Assembly (NCBI GenBank): GCA_900110395.1
Contig: FODP01000012.1
Coordinates: 186,001-250,000 of the forward strand
Source of the DNA: Rhodospirillales bacterium URHD0017
GTDB taxonomy: Bacteria; Pseudomonadota; Alphaproteobacteria; Reyranellales; Reyranellaceae
DNA length: 64,000 nt
Direction: 5' to 3'
The notes beneath the pieces were generated by a model. It worked only from the letters and a program-made list of their open reading frames with translations. It had not been told where the DNA came from and ran no database searches. Of the stretch, positions 58,528-64,000 are shown one piece after another. The position numbers and the translations under genes are program-made. Position 1 is the stretch's first letter, and each line of letters opens with the position of its first letter.

Positions 58528-59655
58528 ATGCATGTCGGAATGGCGGCCGTCTTCCAGAACACCGGCCGCGCGCTCAGCGACCATCAAATCTATCTCAACG
58601 AGCTCGCGCTGGCCGACATGGCCGAGCCGTTGGGCTTCGAGTCGATCTGGTCGGTCGAGCACCATTTCACCGACTACACGATGTGCCCCGACGTGGTGCA
58701 GTTCCTGTCCTACATGGCCGGCCGCACGCGCCACGTGAAGCTCGGCTCCATGGTGGTGGTGCTGCCCTGGCACGATCCCATGCGCGTGGCCGAGCAGATC
58801 TCCATGCTCGACCACCTCTCCGGCGGCCGCATGATCCTTGGACTCGGCCGCGGCGCGGGCAAGGTCGAGTTCGACGGCTTCCGGCTCGACATGGGCGACA
58901 GCCGCGAGCTGTTCGTCGAATACGGCGAGGCGCTGCTGAAGGGCCTGGAAAGCGGCGTCATGGAATATGACGGCAAGCATTACCGCCAGCCGCCGACCGC
59001 GCTCCGTCCGGCGCCGTTCAAGAGCTTCCGCGGCCGCACCTATGCCGCGGCAGTGAGCCCCGAGAGCGCGCGCATTATGGCCAAGCTCGGCGTCGGGCTG
59101 CTGATCATCCCACAGAAGCCGTGGCGCGAGGTCGAGAAGGAACTGGCCGAATACAACGCGCTCTATCGCGAGATCAACGGCACGGCCGCACCGCAACCGA
59201 TCTCGGCCGGCTGGATCTTCATCGATCCCAGCGCCGAGCGGGCGCGCGAGATGGCCATGAAGTACATCGGCGGCTACTACCGCACGGTACTCGACCATTA
59301 CCAGTTCGCCGGCGCACACATGAAGAACCAGCGCGGCTATGAGTACTACGCCAAGATGAACGAGAAGCTCGCCGTCTACGGCGACCAGAAGGCGATCGAG
59401 TTCTTTGCCGACCTGCAGGTCTATGGCACGCCCGAGCAGGTCCACGACAAGATCATGACCATCCACAAGCAGACCAACAATTCGGGCTTCGTCGGCGTGT
59501 TCTCCTACGCCGGCATGCCGCACGAGGAGGCTGCGCGCAACATGCGCCTGTTCGCGCAAAGCGTGATGCCGGAGCTGAAGAAGTTCGATGCCGGCGGCGC
59601 CATCGACCGGTCGCAGCCCCTGCCCGACCTGCGCTACGCCGTGGCCGCAGAGTGA
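58528..59655 (+). CDS. LLM-class flavin-dependent oxidoreductase
   Basis: A 375-residue bacterial luciferase-like protein. The ATG at 58528 has GGAGGA seven bases upstream; a GTG at 58513 is in the ribosome site itself. The TIM-barrel motifs are FESIWSVEHHFTDYTMCPDV, LGSMVVVLPWHDPMRVAEQI and HLSGGRMILGLGRGAGKVEF. The family uses reduced FMN or F420 for monooxygenation. No flavin reductase gene is adjacent, so the substrate is open. Confidence 0.92.
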   Translation: MHVGMAAVFQNTGRALSDHQIYLNELALADMAEPLGFESIWSVEHHFTDYTMCPDVVQFLSYMAGRTRHVKLGSMVVVLPWHDPMRVAEQISMLDHLSGGRMILGLGRGAGKVEFDGFRLDMGDSRELFVEYGEALLKGLESGVMEYDGKHYRQPPTALRPAPFKSFRGRTYAAAVSPESARIMAKLGVGLLIIPQKPWREVEKELAEYNALYREINGTAAPQPISAGWIFIDPSAERAREMAMKYIGGYYRTVLDHYQFAGAHMKNQRGYEYYAKMNEKLAVYGDQKAIEFFADLQVYGTPEQVHDKIMTIHKQTNNSGFVGVFSYAGMPHEEAARNMRLFAQSVMPELKKFDAGGAIDRSQPLPDLRYAVAAE

Positions 59656-59748
59656 TTCGCGGCCTGCCGCTCGACCAGCTCAACGGGTGCGAGGACAGCC
59701 CGGGCTGACGCTTTCCTTCACGGGTCACCTTGGATAGGTTGGCCCGTT

Positions 59749-60717
59749 GTGAGCCAACAAGAAGAAGACACGGTCGGTGTCGTCGTGCCGATGCGCAACG
59801 CCGAACGCACGATCGCGGCCACGCTCGACAGCATCGGCCGGCAGACCCACGCCAAGCTCGACATCGTCGTCGTCGACGACGAGTCGACCGACGGATCGGT
59901 CGCCATCGTCGACCACAAGATCCGCCAGGATCGCCGCGTGCGGCTGGTCCGGCAGAACAACGCCGGCGTGGCGGCGGCGCGCAACACCGGAGCGGCGGCG
60001 ACCGCGGCGGCCTATCTCGCCTTCGTCGACGCCGACGATCTGTGGGCGCCGACCAAGATCGAGTTCCAGCTCGACGCGCTCAGCCGGGGCGGCCCCTCGG
60101 TCGGCCTCGCCTATTGCTGGTTCGCCAGCATCGACCAGCACGATCGCGTAGTGTCGTTCGGCCCGCAGCCGCTGGTCGAGGGCGACGCGATGAAGAGCCT
60201 GTGCGCCGCCAACTGGATCGGCAATGGCTCCTCGCTGCTGATGCGCCGCGCCGCCTTCGAGAAGGCCGGCGGCTACGATCCGACGCTGCGGGCACGCCAG
60301 GCACAGGGCGCAGAGGATCTCCTGATGTGCTTCCGCGTCGCCGAGCATGCGGGCTTCGCCGTCGTGCCGCGCTATCTCGTGGGCTATCGCGCGACGCCGG
60401 GCAACATGTCGAGCGATTCGCTGCAGATGTTCCGCTCGACCGAGCTGGTGCTCGACGAATACCGGCGGAAGTACCCCGAGCATGCCGGCGACATCGCCCA
60501 GCATCTGCAGGCCTCGCGCCACTGGTTCGCCTATCGTGCCGCAGCGACGCGGCGGCGACACGATGCCCGCATCCTGCTGGCCGAGGCGCTGCAGCAGCAT
60601 CCGCTGGCCTCAACCTGGCACTTCTCGGGCCTCGCGCTCAGCATCGCCCGCGGCCGCCTGCAGCGGCGCGTCGGCCGGCGCGACCCGTTTCCGCTTTATG
60701 GCGAGGTCGTCTGGTGA
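59749..60717 (+). CDS. Family 2 glycosyltransferase
   Basis: A 322-residue GT-A enzyme. The start is GTG at 59749 (SQQEEDTVGVVVPMRNAERT). The nucleotide-binding region is DIVVVDDESTDGSVAIVDHK, and the metal-binding motif is YLAFVDADDLW near residue 94. The acceptor region contains GNGSSLLMRRAAFEKAGGYD. It is the first gene of a surface-glycan cluster that runs off the right edge. Confidence 0.92.
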   Translation: MSQQEEDTVGVVVPMRNAERTIAATLDSIGRQTHAKLDIVVVDDESTDGSVAIVDHKIRQDRRVRLVRQNNAGVAAARNTGAAATAAAYLAFVDADDLWAPTKIEFQLDALSRGGPSVGLAYCWFASIDQHDRVVSFGPQPLVEGDAMKSLCAANWIGNGSSLLMRRAAFEKAGGYDPTLRARQAQGAEDLLMCFRVAEHAGFAVVPRYLVGYRATPGNMSSDSLQMFRSTELVLDEYRRKYPEHAGDIAQHLQASRHWFAYRAAATRRRHDARILLAEALQQHPLASTWHFSGLALSIARGRLQRRVGRRDPFPLYGEVVW

Positions 60718-60814
60718 CAACTATTTGCAGCGCAGCGCCTGGGCGAGCCGCTGGCCAGTCGACAGGCCCTTGTCGCCGGTGCTAGTCGAGCAGCAGGACC
60801 ATGCGAGGACCGGC

Positions 60815-61714
60815 GTGACCGGCGCACCTGCCAGCAAGCTGACGCGGCTCAGCGTCGAATACGGCCTGACGGAACATTGCAACATCAGCTGCCATGCCTG
60901 TGCGCATGCCTCGCCGCTGCTGGCCAAGAAATTCGCCAGCCTCACGGACTTCCGTCGCGACTTCGAGGCGTTGGCCGAGGTGTTCCATTCGCGCGAGCTC
61001 AGGATCGTCGGCGGCGAGCCGCTGCTGCATCCCGAGCTGCTCGACTTCCTGCGTGAAGGCCGACGCATCGGCATCGCCGACGCGATCGTGGTCTTCACCA
61101 ACGGCGTGCTGCTGCATCGCATGCCCGACGATTTCTGGCGGCTGATCGACAAGCTGCATGTCAGCGTCTATCCCGGCGTCAGGCGACGTCTCGATGACGA
61201 GGACTGCGAGAAGCTTTGCCGGACGCATGACGTCGCGCTGCGCTTCGAACGGTTCCGCACCTTCGACCAGACGCTGATCAGCAAGCGCATCGACGACGCG
61301 AGGCTGGTCAAGGCGATCTACCGCGCCTGCCATACCGCCACGGAGTGCCACACCGTCCACGGCGGACGGTTCTACAAATGCCCGATGGCGTCGCTCATGT
61401 CGTCGTGGCTGGCCTTGCACCGGATCGACTTCGCAAGCCCGGCGAGCGACGGCGTGGCGCTGCACGACAATCCCTTCCTGCAGCGCGACCTCGAGCGCTA
61501 CCTCGGGGACGCGGCCCCGCTTGCCGCCTGTTCGTACTGCCTGGGCTCGTCCGGCCAGGCCGTGACCCATCGCCAGCTCGACAACGCCGGCTGCGCGGCC
61601 TGGCTCGAGGAAGATGGCCAGGCCCTGATCGACGACGTTGCCCGCCGGCTCCTGCCGCCGCGTGGCCTGCGCTCGACCCTGCGCGGAGTAAAGGAACTGC
61701 TGAAAGGGCGATGA
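60815..61714 (+). CDS. Radical SAM protein in glycan cluster
   Basis: A 299-residue enzyme. The GTG at 60815 has GAGG six bases upstream; reading further back enters the 3' end of the GT2 gene. The iron-sulfur motif is EHCNISCHACAHA, CX3CX2C with C22, C26 and C29. The SAM-binding GGEP motif is LRIVGGEPLLHPELLDFL. C-terminal cysteines (ACHTATECHTV, YKCPMAS, ACSYCLGSSG) suggest an auxiliary cluster as in SPASM/twitch enzymes. It lies between two glycosyltransferases, with ATGA overlap to the second, so a sugar or glycan-linked peptide substrate is possible. Confidence 0.88.
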   Translation: MTGAPASKLTRLSVEYGLTEHCNISCHACAHASPLLAKKFASLTDFRRDFEALAEVFHSRELRIVGGEPLLHPELLDFLREGRRIGIADAIVVFTNGVLLHRMPDDFWRLIDKLHVSVYPGVRRRLDDEDCEKLCRTHDVALRFERFRTFDQTLISKRIDDARLVKAIYRACHTATECHTVHGGRFYKCPMASLMSSWLALHRIDFASPASDGVALHDNPFLQRDLERYLGDAAPLAACSYCLGSSGQAVTHRQLDNAGCAAWLEEDGQALIDDVARRLLPPRGLRSTLRGVKELLKGR

Positions 61715-64000
61715 CGCTTTCGGTCGTCATTCCGGCGCACAATGCGGCCGACACGCTGGCTGCCACGCTCGACAGCCTGCTGGCGCAGACGCGCGGCGAT
61801 TGGCAGGCGATCATCGTCGACGATGGCTCGCGCGACGCGACACGGCAGATCGCCCAAGGCTACATCGCGCGCGACAAGCGCTTCTCGCTGCTGGTCAACG
61901 ATGGCGCTCCCCTGGGCGTCTCGGCGGCGCGCAACCGCGGCATCGGGGCGACGGAAGGCCGCTGGCTACTGTTCCTCGACGCCGACGACACCATTGCCGC
62001 CACCTTCGTCGACCGGATGATCGGCAAGCTCGAGGCCAATCCCCGGGCAAGGGTCGCCTATTGCGGCTCGATCCGGATCACCGCGTCGGGGCGGCAGCGG
62101 CCGCCATGGTTCTCGACCGCGGTCGCGCGCGCGCCCTTCGAGACCCTGGCGCGGTCCTTTCCTCTCGTCGTCCATGGCGCTGTGCTCGATCGCGCGCTGG
62201 TGGTCGAGCAACGCGGCTTCGATGTCAGCCTGCGTACCGCCGAGGACATGGACTTCTTCCAGCGCATCGCCCGCACCGGCACGGCCTTCCTGGCCGTGCC
62301 CGAGCCGCTTGCGCTCTACCATATGCGCCGCGGCTCGCTGTCGACCGATGTCCGCGCCATGTTGGCCGACGGCACCGGCGTCATCGAGCGCGCATTCGCC
62401 GTCGATCCGCGCGTCGTGCACCCGTCCGAACGCCACGCCGCCGGCGCCGATCCAGTGGCGGGATCGAAGGAGATGGCGCAAGGCGTGAACGCGCTCTGGT
62501 GCGCGGCCGTCGACGTCGGCCAGGGCGGCGACGGAAGCCGCCTGCTGATGGCCCTGCCCGACCGCCGCGGCGATCTCGCCGAGCTCTGCCGGCAGACCAT
62601 CGTCGAGGGCCTGGTGTTCGGCGCCCAGCGCCTGCCCGACGAGCTGCCGCACGACGATCCAGCCTTCGTCGGCCGCGTCGGCGCGCTGCTGCACGAGGTT
62701 GAGCGCGTCGCCGGCCGACGCGGCCTGGCCGAACAGCTGCGCTTTGCCCTGGAGCCCGAGATTTTCAGCCCGCACCGCCTGACCGACCGGCTGGTCGTGG
62801 ACGGTACGCTGCTAGTCCGCCAGGACGTTGCCCGTCTCGCCCCGATTGCCGCCGAGGCCGGCGCCGACCGGATGCGTGTGGAGTTTCGCAGCGGCGCGCG
62901 CATCGTCGGCCATGGCGAGGCGCCGGCGCTGGGCGGCTTCTCAGCGGGCGACGTGATGCGCCTTGCGCTCGATTCGGTGGGCCTGGCCGAATTGCTGAAG
63001 GCCGGCGGACTGGTGCACCGGCCGGCCTTCTGGCTGCACGCAGCGGCGGCGGCGGCCCGCCTGGGTCTTGGCGTTGCGACGGCCAAGCTCGGGCGGCGTG
63101 CGGTCCCCGTGCGCAGTCTGCGCGCGCTCGCCAAGGCCGCCTTCACCGACGCGGCGTTGGCGGCGACCGGCGGCGCAGGCTCCGGCGAGCGCGCCATGGC
63201 CTCGTTGATCGCCGATGGACGCGCGATGGCCGAGCGAACCGTCCCGGCAGCTGCGGAAAGGCCCGCCGAGCCGACGCCGGCGATCGGCGACGATCGCCGC
63301 GCCTACTGGGAAGGGATCTATCGCACCGAGGATCCGTGGGCCTACGGCTCGGCCTACGAGCAGCTGAAGTATCGCCGCACGCTCGACCTGCTACCGCACG
63401 AGCCGATCGGCAAGGCGATGGAGCTCGCCTGCTCGGAGGGCCGGTTCACGGAGCTGCTGGCGCCGCGCGTCGGCCACCTGATCGCCGCCGACATTTCCGA
63501 GACCGCCCTGCAGCGCGCGCGTCAGCGTTGTTACGCGTACGGTAACGTCGACTGGCGTCGCCTCGACCTGTTCGATGACGCGCTGCCGGACGGCCTCGAC
63601 CTGATCGTCTGCTCGGAGGTGCTGTACGACCTCGCCGACCGCGCGGCACTCGCCGGCGTCGCCAAGCGGCTCGCGGCAGCCCTGGCGCCGGGCGGCCATC
63701 TTCTGTCGGCGCACGCTTTCGTCCTGAAGGACGAGCCGGGCCACACCGGCTACGACTGGGACGCCGCCTTCGGCGCCAAGGTAATCGCCGAGACCTTGTC
63801 GACGACGCCCGGCCTCGCCCTCGAACGCTCCTTGCAGAACGAGCTCTATCGCGTCGACCTGTTCCGCCGCCTCGAAGCCCATGAGCAGGCATCCGCAGCG
63901 CATATCGAGCAAACCGATCTCGGCCCGCCACCGGAGCCCGACTTCGCACGCCATGTCGTCTGGGGCGGCGCCGTGGTTCAGCGTGCCGATGTCACGCGCC
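61711..64000 (+). CDS. Multidomain glycosyltransferase-methyltransferase (3' end outside window)
   Basis: Open from the ATG at 61711 to the window edge (over 760 residues). Residues 1-230 are a GT2 domain: LSVVIPAHNAADTLAATLDS, IIVDDGS, and metal motif LFLDADDT at 88-95. Residues ~525-730 are a NodS-type SAM methyltransferase: RRAYWEGIYRTEDPWAYGSA, YEQLKYRRTLDLLPHEPIGK, MELACSEGRFTELLA and LIVCSEVLYDLADR. Relatives continue with a polysaccharide deacetylase domain after this point, so the whole protein may be trifunctional, which cannot be seen here. It probably modifies a surface polysaccharide. Confidence 0.9.
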   Translation, partial: MTLSVVIPAHNAADTLAATLDSLLAQTRGDWQAIIVDDGSRDATRQIAQGYIARDKRFSLLVNDGAPLGVSAARNRGIGATEGRWLLFLDADDTIAATFVDRMIGKLEANPRARVAYCGSIRITASGRQRPPWFSTAVARAPFETLARSFPLVVHGAVLDRALVVEQRGFDVSLRTAEDMDFFQRIARTGTAFLAVPEPLALYHMRRGSLSTDVRAMLADGTGVIERAFAVDPRVVHPSERHAAGADPVAGSKEMAQGVNALWCAAVDVGQGGDGSRLLMALPDRRGDLAELCRQTIVEGLVFGAQRLPDELPHDDPAFVGRVGALLHEVERVAGRRGLAEQLRFALEPEIFSPHRLTDRLVVDGTLLVRQDVARLAPIAAEAGADRMRVEFRSGARIVGHGEAPALGGFSAGDVMRLALDSVGLAELLKAGGLVHRPAFWLHAAAAAARLGLGVATAKLGRRAVPVRSLRALAKAAFTDAALAATGGAGSGERAMASLIADGRAMAERTVPAAAERPAEPTPAIGDDRRAYWEGIYRTEDPWAYGSAYEQLKYRRTLDLLPHEPIGKAMELACSEGRFTELLAPRVGHLIAADISETALQRARQRCYAYGNVDWRRLDLFDDALPDGLDLIVCSEVLYDLADRAALAGVAKRLAAALAPGGHLLSAHAFVLKDEPGHTGYDWDAAFGAKVIAETLSTTPGLALERSLQNELYRVDLFRRLEAHEQASAAHIEQTDLGPPPEPDFARHVVWGGAVVQRADVTR

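Overview
The window is GC-rich, gene-dense chromosomal DNA from an alphaproteobacterium. The evidence is the codon use, the many 4-bp ATGA overlaps, DmeF, DUF3297, an HWE-family kinase, class III cyclase-TPR proteins, and a NodS/NodB-type glycosyltransferase-methyltransferase. The style resembles Reyranella or Bradyrhizobium, but I cannot fix the genus. I see no tRNA, rRNA, CRISPR array, insertion sequence or prophage.

Layout. 1-1.7 kb: the end of a DUF1214 protein, a degenerate exported SOD-like protein, a ~100-bp compound palindrome and a zincin-type metallopeptidase. 1.7-12 kb: a Dpp-type ABC importer (two permeases, two ATPases) coupled to a NicC-like aromatic hydroxylase, a large autotransporter, a peptide/opine-type binding protein and a pterin dehydratase. 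12-20.3 kb: housekeeping and accessory genes (YihY/BrkB, cupin, cytochrome c, GNAT, HWE sensor kinase, CBS protein, small proteins, orphan TAXI binding protein, DmeF metal exporter, DUF3297). 20.3-26.5 kb: a cyclase-TPR protein, a DUF6209 protein, a GMC oxidoreductase fused to a DUF1080 (3-keto-sugar hydrolase-like) domain, and a DUF6197 protein.

26.8-34.8 kb: an OmpR/QseBC-type two-component system (TCS1) with a periplasmic redox/metal set: rhodanese, di-haem peroxidase, pseudoazurin, two PepSY-like proteins, a DUF1259 protein and a beta-propeller. Four copies of a TAAAACTGCGTTAAA-like box precede four transcription units here. 34.8-50.5 kb: a chromate/oxidant island made of two divergent, tightly packed operons. 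Leftward are chrB, chrA, an exported Fe-SOD-like ChrC, a secreted jelly-roll protein, an MFS and a His-tailed DMT transporter. Rightward are three SOD-rhodanese fusion proteins, a stand-alone ChrB C-terminal domain, MATE, a beta-propeller, GST, an ornithine cyclodeaminase homologue, a second jelly-roll protein and TauE/SafE. A third jelly-roll gene is divergent from a second two-component system (TCS2). The promoter of that gene shares a long in-register sequence, including an 11-bp-period direct repeat, with the pseudoazurin promoter 19 kb away, so the two regions appear to form one regulon.

52.7-64 kb: ordinary genes (SDR, YkvA, EamA transporter, GNAT, LolA, LLM flavoprotein), an internally deleted acyl-CoA synthetase pseudogene, a frameshifted DUF4160/DUF2442 pair, and a surface-glycan cluster. 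That cluster has GT2, a radical SAM protein and a GT2-methyltransferase multidomain protein running off the right edge.

The most interesting material is the SOD-rhodanese/jelly-roll/chromate island together with the two shared promoter motifs that tie it to the pseudoazurin/PepSY region.
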